Below are positions 23,190-32,740 of a DNA stretch of 64,000 nt, in pieces. The position numbers and the translations under genes were made by a program. The DNA lies in the NCBI RefSeq assembly GCF_005048155.1, contig NZ_SUMB01000003.1, positions 620,001-684,000 on the forward strand, in the 5' to 3' direction. Origin of the DNA: Streptomyces piniterrae. Its GTDB lineage: Bacteria; Actinomycetota; Actinomycetes; Streptomycetales; Streptomycetaceae. The notes beneath the pieces were generated by a model. The model made no database searches. It was not told the DNA's origin and saw only the letters and a program-made list of their open reading frames with translations. Position 1 is the first letter of the stretch; the number at the start of each line of letters is the position of its first letter.

Positions 23190-24611
23190 TTACGGCAGGA
23201 GCATCGGCATCCGCCGGCTCTCCTGCTTGTCCAGCTTCTTGTCGTAGGGGAGCTGCGGGGCGGCCTTGCGCTCCCCCGGGGCCTTGACGCCGGCCCAGTC
23301 GAGGAGTTCGGCGGTGGCCTTGGCGCGGTCGGCGTCCTTCAGCTTGGCGATGTTCGAGCCGTGGTTGCCGCCGGGCACGGTGAACACATACGAGTCACGG
23401 GCGCCCGCGCCGACCTCGAAGTGCTCCGAACTCCACGGGTCCCACTGGCCGTTGACGAACATCATCCGGTTCGCGTGCTTGCGCACCCACTTGTCGACAT
23501 CCGGCATCGCGCTCTTGTCGAAGTCCATCGGAATGTCCTTCGGCACGAACGACCGGGAATTGTTGATTCCCGGGTACTTCAGGAGGTCGGCCACATTCGG
23601 GTACTGGTAGCCGGGCTCACCGAGCTGGGTGCCCGCCTGGTAGTAGTACGGCGTATACGGCTCCATTCCCTGGTCGGTGTAGCTGCCGAAGCCGCCGACC
23701 TCGTCCATCCACTTCCACAGGTCGTCGGTGGAAACGGTCGGCTTGGGCACCTCGGCGCAGGCGGTCTCGGCCGGCTGGTACTGCCAGAAGCCGAACACCA
23801 GGTCCGTGACCATGACTTCATAGGCCCGGTCGGCATTGCCGACGCGCGTGAAGGTCTGCTTCTCCTTGTCCGCCCACTTCTGGAAACGGTCGACCATTTC
23901 CTCGCGGCGCACCAGCGCCTCGCGCTCGATGGCGGCGAGGTCGGCGCGGCACTGGGCGGTGCCGACGGTCTTGAAGAACCGGTCGTACGCCGCGTCCTCG
24001 TCGTTCTTGACGTCGTTGGGTGCGACGTAGGCGACGGTGCCGTTCATGTCGTGCGGGAAGAAGCGGCGGTAGTACGTCGCGGTCATGCCGCCCTTGCTGC
24101 CGCCGGTGGCGATCCAGTTCTTGCCGTAGATGCGGTGCAGCGCCTTGAAAATACGGTGCTGGTCATTCGCGGCCTGCTTGATGTCCAGCTTTTTCCAGTC
24201 GGTGGGCGTGGGCCTCGACGGGGTGAAGTAACGGTATTCCAGGGAGACTTGGTTACCGTCGATAATCTTTGTCGGTTCGCTGCGGGTGGCGGTGGTGCTG
24301 ACGTTGTAGCCGGAGGTGAAGAACACCGTCGGGCGGTTCACCGACTTGTGCAGCACGGTCAGTCGCTGCTGGAAAGTCCCCTTGTCGGGGTGCCGGTGGT
24401 CAATCGGCTGGGTGTAGTTCAGGACGAAATAGCGGTAGCCGTCGACCGGCTTCTCTTCGATGAGGCTCATGCCCGGTATGGCGAGGAGCCGGTCTTTTAT
24501 GTCCTTGGTCTTCGGCTCGGCGGCGGTGGCCGCTCCTGCCGCAGCGCTGCCGGCCCCTACCGTGCCTATGAGCACGACGAGCGACAGCAGCCATCTGATG
24601 GCCTTGCGCAT
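23190..24611 (-). CDS. Secreted tripeptidyl aminopeptidase, peptidase family S37 (PS-10 type)
   Basis: A 473-residue secreted serine peptidase that removes N-terminal tripeptides. The signal peptide is roughly residues 1-31 (two basic residues, hydrophobic core, AAA-type cleavage region). The alpha/beta-hydrolase triad is visible as GGSKGGM (Ser172), NGQWDPW (Asp) and GGNHGS (His), matching the Streptomyces mobaraensis/lividans Tap enzymes. GGGAGGG lies upstream of the ATG at 24611. It probably helps extracellular protein scavenging and processing during development. It is transcribed alone and convergently with GH3. Confidence 0.93.
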   Translation of the reverse strand: MRKAIRWLLSLVVLIGTVGAGSAAAGAATAAEPKTKDIKDRLLAIPGMSLIEEKPVDGYRYFVLNYTQPIDHRHPDKGTFQQRLTVLHKSVNRPTVFFTSGYNVSTTATRSEPTKIIDGNQVSLEYRYFTPSRPTPTDWKKLDIKQAANDQHRIFKALHRIYGKNWIATGGSKGGMTATYYRRFFPHDMNGTVAYVAPNDVKNDEDAAYDRFFKTVGTAQCRADLAAIEREALVRREEMVDRFQKWADKEKQTFTRVGNADRAYEVMVTDLVFGFWQYQPAETACAEVPKPTVSTDDLWKWMDEVGGFGSYTDQGMEPYTPYYYQAGTQLGEPGYQYPNVADLLKYPGINNSRSFVPKDIPMDFDKSAMPDVDKWVRKHANRMMFVNGQWDPWSSEHFEVGAGARDSYVFTVPGGNHGSNIAKLKDADRAKATAELLDWAGVKAPGERKAAPQLPYDKKLDKQESRRMPMLLP

Positions 24612-24675
24612 GCACCCTCCCCTTGGGATAGCAAAGGTCGGGCTGAACCTATCGGCGAGTCCGGGGCACCACCAG

Positions 24676-24713
24676 CCCCCTTGAGGGGGAGGGCGGCACC
24701 CCCCTCAAGGGGG
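24676..24713. terminator. GC-rich hairpin with self-complementary arms
   Basis: CCCCCTTGAGGGGG (24676-24689) and CCCCCTCAAGGGGG (24700-24713) form a perfect 14-bp stem around a 10-base loop. Each arm can also fold on itself. It lies 31 bp past the end of the ABC exporter gene and 65 bp before the peptidase start, so it likely ends the exporter mRNA. Confidence 0.7.
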
Positions 24714-24743
24714 GGTACCGCCCTCGTCTCCCGGCGCCGGAAC

Positions 24744-27700
24744 TCAGGCCACCAGCGACTCCGCCTCACCGGTGAAGGTGCGCCACAGCTCCGCGTAGCG
24801 GCCGTCGTGGGCGAGGAGCTGGGCATGTGTGCCGTCCTCGACGACCCTGCCGCGATCCATGACCACGACGCGGTCCGCGCGGGCCGCGGTGGTCAGACGG
24901 TGGGCGACCACGAGGGTCGTCCGGCGGCCGACGAGGCGGTCGGTGGCCTGGTTGACGACGGCCTCGGTGGCGAGGTCCAGGGCGGCCGTGGCCTCGTCCA
25001 GCAACAGCACGTCCGGGTCGACGAGTTCGGCGCGGGCGAGGGCGAGCAGCTGGCGCTGGCCTGCGGAGAGGTTGCGTCCGCGTTCGGCGACCTCGTGGAG
25101 ATAGCCGCCGTCCAGGGTGGCGATCATGGTGTGCGCACCGACGGCGCGGGCCGCGGCCTCCACCTCGGCGTCGGTGGCGTCAGGGCGGCCATAGGCGATG
25201 GCGTCGCGGACCGTACCGGCGAAGAGGTAGGACTCCTGGGGGACCACGCCGAGGCGGCGGCGGTAGTCGGTCAGGTCCAGTTCGCGCAGGTCGGTGCCGT
25301 CGATGCGGACGGCGCCAGACGACGGGTCGTAGAACCGGGCGACCAGCTTGACGAGGGTGGACTTGCCGGCGCCGGTCTCCCCGACGAAGGCCACCGTCTG
25401 GCCCGCGGGGATGGTGAGGTCTATGCCGTCCAGGGCCTGTTCGGCCTGGTCATCGTGTCCGCCGTAGCGGAAGTGCACCGTGTCGAAGGTGATCTCGCCG
25501 CGCAGCGCGGGCACCTCGCGCGGCCGCTCGGCGGGCGGGGTGGTGGTGGGCTCGCGCAGCAGCTCCTGGATACGGCCGAGCGATACGGACGCCTGCTGGT
25601 AGCCGTCGAAGACCTGGGAGAGCTGCTGGACGGGCGCGAAGAACAGGTCGATGTAGAGCAGATAGGCGACCAGCGCGCCGGCGGTGAGGGTGTTCGAGCC
25701 GACCCGGCCGGCGCCGACTATGAGGACCAGCGCCGCCGCGACGGACGACAGCAGCTGGACGAACGGGAAGTAGACGGATATCAGGAACTGGCCGCGGACC
25801 CGGGCCCGCCGGTAGGCGTCGCTGCGGTCCGCGAACCGCTCCATGCCGCGCCCCTCGCGCCGGAACGCCTGGACGATCCGCAGGCCGGCCACGTTCTCCT
25901 GGAGGTCGCCGTTGACGACGCTGATCCGCTCGCGGGCCAGCTCGTAGGCCTTGACGCTCTGCTTGCGGAAGAAGTACGTGCCGATGATCAGCGGCGGGAG
26001 GGTGGCGAAGACGACCAGGGCCAGCTGGATGTCGATGGCGAGGAGTGCGATGAGTATGCCGAAGAACGTCAGCATCGAGACGACCGCGGTGACCAGGCCG
26101 GTCTGCAGGAACGTGGACAGCGCGTCCACGTCCGTGGTCATCCGGGTCATGATCTTGCCGGTCAGTTCGCGCTCGTAGTAGTCGAGGCCGAGGCGCTGCA
26201 GCTGGGCGAAGATCTTGAGGCGGAGCGAGTAGAGGACCCGTTCGCCGGTGCGGCCGGTCATCCGGTAGGCGCCGACCTGGGCGGCCCACTGGGCGAGGAC
26301 GACGGCCAGGGCGAGCGCGGCGGCCGTCCAGACACCGGCCAGCACACCGCGGCGTACACCCTCGTCGATGCCCTGCCGGATCAGGATCGGCACCAGCAGG
26401 GCGGCGAGGGCGTCCACCGCGACCAGGGCCAGGGCGAAGGCCAGCGGCCCGCCGAAGCCGTGCAGCAGTCTGCGCAGACCGTAGGAGCGCTCGGGGCGCA
26501 CCGCCCGGTCCTCGTCGACGTCCGGTGTGTCGGTGGCCGGTGGCAGCGCGGAAACCTGGGCGAGCAGCTCGGGTGTGGCGGGCAGGCCGGCCATCGCGGC
26601 GGCCATGCCGGGGCCTGCCGCGACGGCCGCCGCCGCGACCGGTCCGGCGGCGCCCGCCTCGGCGTCCTGCTCGCGGCGGACCCACAGCTCGGGGGTGATG
26701 GTGCCGGCGGACGCGGTGGCGGCCGGCGCGGTGGCGGCCGGGCCGGGCTCCAGCAGACCGGTCGCGGCGTACTCGCCGCTGAAGGCGCCGGCCAGTGCGC
26801 CCGCCGGGTCGTGCTTGACGTCGCCCAGCTCCTCCGGGTCGGTCAGCAGCCTGCGGTAGAGCGCACAGCGGGCCTCCAGCTCCTCCTGCGTGCCGATGTC
26901 GACCAGCCGCCCGCCGTCGAGAACGGCGACCCGGTCGGCGAGCGCCAGGGTGGAGGCGCGGTGCGCGATGAGCAGGGTCGTACGGCCCGCCATGACGCGG
27001 CGCAGCGCCTCGTGTATCTCGTGTTCCACGCGGGCGTCGACCGCTGAGGTCGCATCGTCCAGGACCAGCAGCCGGGGGTCGGTGAGGATGGCGCGGGCCA
27101 GCGCGACGCGCTGCCGCTGGCCCCCGGAGAGGCTGAGCCCCTGTTCGCCGACCTTGGTGTCATAGCCCTCGGGCAGCTCCGATATGAAGCCGTCGGCCTG
27201 GGCGGCGCGGGCCGCGGCGCGCACCTGCTCGTCGGTGGCGTCCGGGTGGCCGTAGGCGATGTTGTCGCGTATGGAGTCGGAGAACAGGAAGCTGCTCTCC
27301 GGGACCAGGCCGATGGCGCCCCGCAGGGATTCCAGGGTCAGGTCGCGTACGTCGTGGCCGCCGACCAGGACACGGCCTGCGGAGACGTCGTAGAAACGCG
27401 GCAGCAGCAGGGAGACGGTGGACTTGCCGCTGCCGGAGGTGCCGACGACGGCGACGGTCTCGCCCGCTTCCATACGGAGCGAGAAGCCGTCGAGGACGGG
27501 GCGGGCGGAACCGGAGGCGGGACACTCGGAACGGGCGGCGCCCCAGCCGTCCTGGGCGCCGTCCTCGTCCGCGGCGTCCCCTTCGTCCCCGAGGTCCTCG
27601 GTGTGCGGCGGTGCGTAGGCGAAGGTCACGGCGTCGAATTCGACGGTGGCCGGGGCGTCGGCGGGCAGCTCGTGGGCGTCCGCGCGCTCCTCGATCATCG

Positions 27701-28667
27701 GCTCGGTGTCGATCAGCTCGTAGACCCGCTCCACTCCGGCCCGCGCCTGCTGGCCGATGGTCAGCATCATCGCCAGCATCCGGACGGGGCCGACGAGCTG
27801 CGCGAGATAGGTGGAGAAGGCGACGAAGGTGCCGAGGGTGACCTGCCCCTGAGTGGCCATCCAGCCGCCGACGGCCAGCATCGCCACCTGGCCCAGCGCC
27901 GGTACGACCTGCAGAGCGGGGGTGTAGCGGGCGTTGAGGCGGACCGTCCGCATCCTCCCGGCAAACAGCCTGCGGCTGACCTCGCGCAGCTTGCCGGTCT
28001 CCTGTTCCTCCTGCCCGAAGCCCTTGACGACGCGGACGCCGGAGACCGCGCCGTCCACGACGCCGGCCACCGCGGCGGCCTGGCCCTGTGCGTACCAGGT
28101 GGCCGGGAAGAGGCGGGCGCGGCTGTGCTTGGCGATGAACCACAGGGCCGGGGCGACTGCCAGCGCGACGACGGTGAGCAGCGGCGAGAGGACCGCCATC
28201 ACGACCAGGGAGATCACGAAGAGCAGGACGTTGCCGATCATCATCGGGACCATGAACAGCAGGCCCTGGATGAGCTGAAGATCGCTGGTGGCGCGGCCGA
28301 CGACCTGGCCGGTGCTCAGCTCGTCCTGCCGTCGGCCGTCCAGCCGGGCGATCGAGGCGAACATCCTGGTCCGCAGGTCGTGCTGGGTGTCCAGGGCGAG
28401 TCGGCCGCCGTAGAAACGGCGGACGTAGGTGAGGGCGTAGACGGCGATCGCGGCGGCGACCAGCAGGGCGGCCCAGGGAGCCAGCGACCGTTCGTGCTTG
28501 ACGATCACATCGTCGATGATCAGCTTCGGTACGAGCGGGACCAGCGCCATGACGGCCATCCCCGCGAGCGAGGCGCCGAGCGCGAGCAGCACATCCTTTT
28601 TGTACCGCCAACAGTCGCGGCTCAGCCGCCGCGCCCAGCCTTGTCGTCCCGCATCCGTCCGCGCCAC
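24744..28667 (-). CDS. Fused ABC exporter with two TMD-NBD halves
   Basis: A 1307-residue single-chain ABC exporter in the order TMD1-NBD1-TMD2-NBD2, with 12 predicted membrane helices. NBD1 has VVGTSGSGKSTVS, LSGGQRQRVALARA and LLVLDDATSAVD; NBD2 has FVGETGAGKSTLV, LSAGQRQLLALARA and VLLLDEATAALD. NBD1 therefore lacks the usual catalytic glutamate (Asp instead) and NBD2 has an altered signature, giving one degenerate ATP site as in heterodimeric multidrug exporters. A long Ala/Gly/Pro linker joins the halves. The GTG at 28667 is chosen for its GGGAGG six bases upstream. The substrate is unknown: a drug, lipid or peptide. Confidence 0.93.
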   Translation of the reverse strand: MARTDAGRQGWARRLSRDCWRYKKDVLLALGASLAGMAVMALVPLVPKLIIDDVIVKHERSLAPWAALLVAAAIAVYALTYVRRFYGGRLALDTQHDLRTRMFASIARLDGRRQDELSTGQVVGRATSDLQLIQGLLFMVPMMIGNVLLFVISLVVMAVLSPLLTVVALAVAPALWFIAKHSRARLFPATWYAQGQAAAVAGVVDGAVSGVRVVKGFGQEEQETGKLREVSRRLFAGRMRTVRLNARYTPALQVVPALGQVAMLAVGGWMATQGQVTLGTFVAFSTYLAQLVGPVRMLAMMLTIGQQARAGVERVYELIDTEPMIEERADAHELPADAPATVEFDAVTFAYAPPHTEDLGDEGDAADEDGAQDGWGAARSECPASGSARPVLDGFSLRMEAGETVAVVGTSGSGKSTVSLLLPRFYDVSAGRVLVGGHDVRDLTLESLRGAIGLVPESSFLFSDSIRDNIAYGHPDATDEQVRAAARAAQADGFISELPEGYDTKVGEQGLSLSGGQRQRVALARAILTDPRLLVLDDATSAVDARVEHEIHEALRRVMAGRTTLLIAHRASTLALADRVAVLDGGRLVDIGTQEELEARCALYRRLLTDPEELGDVKHDPAGALAGAFSGEYAATGLLEPGPAATAPAATASAGTITPELWVRREQDAEAGAAGPVAAAAVAAGPGMAAAMAGLPATPELLAQVSALPPATDTPDVDEDRAVRPERSYGLRRLLHGFGGPLAFALALVAVDALAALLVPILIRQGIDEGVRRGVLAGVWTAAALALAVVLAQWAAQVGAYRMTGRTGERVLYSLRLKIFAQLQRLGLDYYERELTGKIMTRMTTDVDALSTFLQTGLVTAVVSMLTFFGILIALLAIDIQLALVVFATLPPLIIGTYFFRKQSVKAYELARERISVVNGDLQENVAGLRIVQAFRREGRGMERFADRSDAYRRARVRGQFLISVYFPFVQLLSSVAAALVLIVGAGRVGSNTLTAGALVAYLLYIDLFFAPVQQLSQVFDGYQQASVSLGRIQELLREPTTTPPAERPREVPALRGEITFDTVHFRYGGHDDQAEQALDGIDLTIPAGQTVAFVGETGAGKSTLVKLVARFYDPSSGAVRIDGTDLRELDLTDYRRRLGVVPQESYLFAGTVRDAIAYGRPDATDAEVEAAARAVGAHTMIATLDGGYLHEVAERGRNLSAGQRQLLALARAELVDPDVLLLDEATAALDLATEAVVNQATDRLVGRRTTLVVAHRLTTAARADRVVVMDRGRVVEDGTHAQLLAHDGRYAELWRTFTGEAESLVA

Positions 28668-28863
28668 GCGCTGCCTCCCACACCTCGACCTTGTCGCAAG
28701 GCACCAACGCTGTCGCGGGCGGATTTCATCCCGCTGCAACACTCCTGCCGTAAATCGGGTCCGGAATCAGGGGCGGGCCCTGAGGCGGTATCGGGGACGA
28801 CTCAGGGGTGTGTAGGGGACATCCCTGATGGATCCGAGCCACGCGGAGGTCACGCTGAGTGAC

Positions 28864-29625
28864 ATGAAGCAACGGACTCGCTGCCGCGTCGCGGTGGCAC
28901 TCGCAGGCGGCACCGCCGCCGCCCTGATCGCCGGTACGACCACGACCGCCGCGGCGTCCATGCCGTCGACCGCCCGCACCACCGCGGGCTGCGGCGCGGA
29001 CCCCGCCTTGTTCGACTTCCGGGACTGCCCGGCGCTGCCGGCGGGCGCCGACCCCGCCAAGTGGCGGTGCGAGGTGTTCGTCATGCACAGCAGCATCAAG
29101 CTCGGCGCGCTGGACATAAGGACCCTCGCCCCCATGGCCGCCACCAACGCCGAAGGCCCCCTGCCGGACGGCGGCAAGGGCCAGGTCTTCGGCGGCCTGC
29201 GCGCGGGCCCGACGCGAGTGGACAACGCTCCCGCGCCGTTCGGCGGCGCGCTGCGGCTGCTGCCGCAGTACGCCGGCTTCTCCGACTTCTACTCGGACGG
29301 CGTGCACCGAGGCGCGCTCGATATGAAATTCCGGCTCCAGCACCCGATGCTGGACGAGCACTGCACGATCGGTGCGGACGCCGATCCGGTGAAGCTCCGC
29401 TTCCTCCAGGACGGCACCACGGAGTGGGTCTCCAAGGAGCCGCCGATCCTGAGGTTCGCGGTGCATGACACGGCCTTCGCCGCACCGCGCTCGTACGGCT
29501 GCGGCCCGCTCGGCAAGCTGGTCGACAGGCGGCTCGGCCTCCCCGCGCCCTCCGGGCAGAGCAAAATATCGGCGACGGCCTTCTACACCTTCCGCTCGTA
29601 CGACCGCCTGCCGACCGGAAGCTGA
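28864..29625 (+). CDS. Secreted protein of unknown function
   Basis: A 253-residue exported protein with a standard signal peptide (MKQRTRCRVAVALAGGTAAALIAG, cleavage near AAAS about residue 31). The mature part has Cys pairs in GCGADP...RDCPALP..WRCEV, EHCTIG and YGCGPLG, consistent with disulfides. GGALRLLPQYAGFSDFYSDGVHRGALDMKFRLQHPML is the most distinctive stretch. I do not recognise a catalytic motif or named family. It diverges from the ABC exporter over a 196-bp control region. The ribosome site is weak, and an in-frame ATG 12 codons upstream is possible but would precede the signal peptide. Confidence 0.75.
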   Translation: MKQRTRCRVAVALAGGTAAALIAGTTTTAAASMPSTARTTAGCGADPALFDFRDCPALPAGADPAKWRCEVFVMHSSIKLGALDIRTLAPMAATNAEGPLPDGGKGQVFGGLRAGPTRVDNAPAPFGGALRLLPQYAGFSDFYSDGVHRGALDMKFRLQHPMLDEHCTIGADADPVKLRFLQDGTTEWVSKEPPILRFAVHDTAFAAPRSYGCGPLGKLVDRRLGLPAPSGQSKISATAFYTFRSYDRLPTGS

Positions 29626-29695
29626 CAGGCGGCGCTCAACGCAGCGCATTGGGCCGAGGCATGGGGGCGCAGGCGCCCAGGGACGGGCGGAAGGG

Positions 29696-32566
29696 TCACT
29701 TCGCGGGCGGATCGGCCACCGTCAGCTCGGCGATCCCGGGGTGCTGCTTGGCGCCGGCGGCGCCGTGGACCGTGACCCGTACGTACCGGGCAGGCATCCG
29801 GCCGTCGTAACCCGTGCCGTACCAGTGCCTTCCGTCCTGCGAGACCTGCACGAGGTGGGACTGCGGCCGGGTCGCGTTCCAGTGCGGGGTGATCTGCCCG
29901 ACCGTGGTGGTCCGGCCGAGGTCGACGGTGAGCGTGCCGGTGGCGGCGTTCGGCACCCAGGCGGTGGCGCCCTTGCCGTCGACCGCGGCGGCCGCGTACA
30001 GGCCGGGTTCCTCGGAGGTCGCCCTGGCCGTCCGGCAACGGGCGACGTTGGCGGTCCGGTCGAGGTCCGGGCGGCGGGTCTTGAGGACGGCGGGCACGCC
30101 CTGGCTCACGACCTTCTCGCCCTCCGGCGACTCGATCCGCATCGGAGCGCCGGCGGTCAGCCGCACGGTGGTCTCGTGCGCACCGAGCGCGATGTCGTAC
30201 GTCCGGCCCTGCCAGTGCAGTCCGCGCAGGGTGACGCCGTCGGAGAGCTGCGGCGGCAGCATCGGGTCGAGCCGGATCCGGTCCTCGCGGAGCCGCAGGC
30301 CCGTCAGGCCGTGGGTGAAGGTCTGCAGGAAGCCGCCCTTGCCGGTGAGGAAGTCCTGCGCGGGCTTGCCGGCGAGCGGGTCGCCCGCCCCCGCCTTGTG
30401 GCCGCGCGCCTCGGAGAACTGCACGAACGGCCCGCGGACGAACGGCTTGATGGAGCGCAGCAGATAGGTGTAGGTCGAGCAGCCCGGCTCGCCGATGCCG
30501 GCGGCGTCGATGGCGTGCACCGAGTCCGTCATGGCGGGGCCGTCCGGGTCGGTGCGGGCGGCGTAGTGGTCGAGCGTGTCGGCGGCCCGCCGCTGCGGCA
30601 TCGGCCATTCGAGCGGGTACATCAGCAGCACGGTGTCCGCCTGCTTGATGGTGCTGCCGCGGTATCCGGCGTACTGCTCGAAGACGCCGCGCCGCGTGTC
30701 ATAGGGGATCCGCAGCTTGTCGGCGATGGTCTTCCAGGAGGCCGGGACCGGCTCGCCGAGGAGAGCGGCGGCGCGGGTGGCGTGCCGCAGCGCGGTGGCG
30801 GCACCGGCGTTGGTGAACACCGCGTCGTCGACCCCGTTGCTGTATTCGTCCGGCCCGGCGACGTTCTTGATGGAGTAGCTCCCGTCGGCGTTGCGGGTGG
30901 CCCGCGAGGCCCAGAACGCGGCGATGCCCTTGAGGACCGGCCAGCCGCGGGCTTTCAGCCAGGTGGTGTCCTTGGTGGCGAGGTAGTACTGCCAGGTGGC
31001 GAGGGAGATATCGCCCATGAGGTGGTTCTGGGTCCGGCAGTGCGGCGGGTCCCAGCTGTGGCACTCGCTCCACAGATCGCCCTTGCGGCCACTGGTCCAG
31101 GCGTAGAACAGCCCGTCGTAGCCGAGCTTCTCGGCGTTGGCACGGGCGCCGGCCCGGGTCCGGTAGCGGTAGTCGACCACCGACTTGGCGAGTACCGGAT
31201 GGCTCGCGAGCAGTCCCGGGTACATCCAGGTCTCGGCGTCCCAGAAGATCTCGCCGGCATAGTTGTCGCTGGTCAGGCCGGTGGGTCCGATGCTGTTGGC
31301 GCCGCCGGCGCGGGTGCTGGACAGCAGTCCGTACTGCGCCGCGCGCACCCAGGACTGAAGGTCGCGGTGACCGTTCACCACGATGTCGCTGCGCCACAAC
31401 CGCTGCCAGGCCGCCGAGTGCCGCGCGAAGAGGGCGTCCCAGCCACGGGCGGCGGCTCGGCGCGAGGCGGCGTTCGCGGTGGCACGCGGGGTGTGGGAGG
31501 TGAGGGCGGTGTCCACGCCGACGTACTTGGTGAGTTCGTAGGAGCGGCCGCTGCGGACCGGGAACGTCACCTTCTGCCGGTTGCCCAATTCCCCGGCACG
31601 CTGGGTCTGTTGGGCGTGTACGGCGTGGACCTGGGGGTCGGGTCGCAGGGTGGAGGCGACGGCGCCCTCGGTCTTTGTGCCGTCCGTCCGGAACGCCACG
31701 TCGATCGTGCTGCCGGTGCCCTTGGCGCCGGGGCTGGCGCCGGTGGCGCCGGGGGCCGGCGAGATCCGCCGGGCGCCGCGCCCGTCGAGGACGTCGGTGA
31801 CGGTCGCGGAGCCGCTCCAGTGGGGCGTCATCCGCAGCCGTACGGCGCCGGTGTGCGGGTCGTTGCGGTCGGCGAAGACGTCATAGACCAGATCGGTGGC
31901 GCGGCCGTCGGCGGCCGTCCAGGTCAGCGAGGTGCGGACGAATCCGCAGCGCAGGAAGAGCGTCTGGCGGTAGTGGGAGATCCGGCCGGGCGGGATGGCG
32001 GAGGAGAAGGTCTCGGAGCGGCCGCCGCCGGTGGTGACGTCGAGCGTGGTCCAGGTGGGGATCGCCGCGATGGCCTGTCTGTCCTGGACGCTCTTCGGCC
32101 CCTTGGCGTAGAGCCCGGAGACGAACGACCCGTCGTATTCCGGGGTCTTGAGCGGCCAGCCGGTCTTGCCGCCGGGGGCCGCGTATCCGGCACCGTTGGG
32201 CGGCACCCGCTGCCCGAGATAGCCGTTGCCGACGAAGGCGTGATGGCTGTCCGCGGTGTTGATGCGGGTGGCGGTCGCCGTCCAGCCGTCGTTCCGGCCG
32301 CGATAGCCGCCGGTCCCCGTGTCGGCATCCTTCGCGCACCGCCCCGGCGCGGCGTGTGGAGCGACGGCCTCGGCCTCCGCCGGCCGTGGCGGCACCCCCG
32401 CCCCCGGCGCCGAGGCCGGCGCGAGGGTCGCGACGAGGACTCCCACGATCAGCGGGGCGGCCAGCCTGCGGGAGCGACGAGCGGCCGGGCGCGTCGAACG
32501 AGCCGACGGGCGGCCTACCGGGCGGCCCGCCGGGCGATTCATCGAGTGACTCGTGGCGCGATCCAT
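29696..32566 (-). CDS. Secreted GH65 glycosidase with C-terminal F5/8-type (CBM32) domain
   Basis: A 956-residue exported alpha-glucosidic enzyme of family GH65 (acid-trehalase/kojibiose-hydrolase branch). An arginine-rich signal region (about 1-55) precedes the N-terminal beta-sandwich. The (alpha/alpha)6 barrel includes NYAGEIFWDAETWMYPGLL and NVAGPDEYSNGVDDAVFTN, in which the Glu of PDEY is the general acid. The last 130 residues form a discoidin-like carbohydrate-binding domain (VARCRTARATSEEPGLYAAAAVDG...VRVTVHG). Secretion and a binding domain argue for hydrolysis rather than phosphorolysis. The ATG at 32566 has GGAGG five bases upstream. The substrate, trehalose or kojibiose-type, is not decided. 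Confidence 0.9.
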   Translation of the reverse strand: MDRATSHSMNRPAGRPVGRPSARSTRPAARRSRRLAAPLIVGVLVATLAPASAPGAGVPPRPAEAEAVAPHAAPGRCAKDADTGTGGYRGRNDGWTATATRINTADSHHAFVGNGYLGQRVPPNGAGYAAPGGKTGWPLKTPEYDGSFVSGLYAKGPKSVQDRQAIAAIPTWTTLDVTTGGGRSETFSSAIPPGRISHYRQTLFLRCGFVRTSLTWTAADGRATDLVYDVFADRNDPHTGAVRLRMTPHWSGSATVTDVLDGRGARRISPAPGATGASPGAKGTGSTIDVAFRTDGTKTEGAVASTLRPDPQVHAVHAQQTQRAGELGNRQKVTFPVRSGRSYELTKYVGVDTALTSHTPRATANAASRRAAARGWDALFARHSAAWQRLWRSDIVVNGHRDLQSWVRAAQYGLLSSTRAGGANSIGPTGLTSDNYAGEIFWDAETWMYPGLLASHPVLAKSVVDYRYRTRAGARANAEKLGYDGLFYAWTSGRKGDLWSECHSWDPPHCRTQNHLMGDISLATWQYYLATKDTTWLKARGWPVLKGIAAFWASRATRNADGSYSIKNVAGPDEYSNGVDDAVFTNAGAATALRHATRAAALLGEPVPASWKTIADKLRIPYDTRRGVFEQYAGYRGSTIKQADTVLLMYPLEWPMPQRRAADTLDHYAARTDPDGPAMTDSVHAIDAAGIGEPGCSTYTYLLRSIKPFVRGPFVQFSEARGHKAGAGDPLAGKPAQDFLTGKGGFLQTFTHGLTGLRLREDRIRLDPMLPPQLSDGVTLRGLHWQGRTYDIALGAHETTVRLTAGAPMRIESPEGEKVVSQGVPAVLKTRRPDLDRTANVARCRTARATSEEPGLYAAAAVDGKGATAWVPNAATGTLTVDLGRTTTVGQITPHWNATRPQSHLVQVSQDGRHWYGTGYDGRMPARYVRVTVHGAAGAKQHPGIAELTVADPPAK

Positions 32567-32711
32567 CGATTCCTCCGTGAGGGCACCTTAAGTCGGCACC
32601 CGCGCCCTTCGCAGGGGCTCGCCGGAGCCACGAGCCGCCGACGGCGGGCCCCGGCGGGCGCCAAATCGCTCCGATTGGCCAATAGGGGCGCACTTACGGC
32701 ACACTTTTAGA

Positions 32712-32723
32712 CTGACTAGTCAG
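32712..32723. promoter_or_regulatory. TetR-type operator before the YhgE operon
   Basis: CTGACTAGTCAG is a perfect 12-bp palindrome, 17 bp before the start of the operon whose last gene encodes a TetR-family protein. It overlaps the region where the -10 (TAGACT, 32708-32713) would lie, fitting repression by that TetR protein. Confidence 0.6.
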
Positions 32724-32740
32724 ATCAAAGGAGGGGTGTT

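Noticed and set aside
23181..27047. A very long open frame on the plus strand opposite the peptidase and ABC exporter genes
   Set aside because: Its composition (Gly/Val/Arg/Gln-rich, no domains) is that of an antisense shadow in high-GC DNA; the minus-strand genes have clear motifs.
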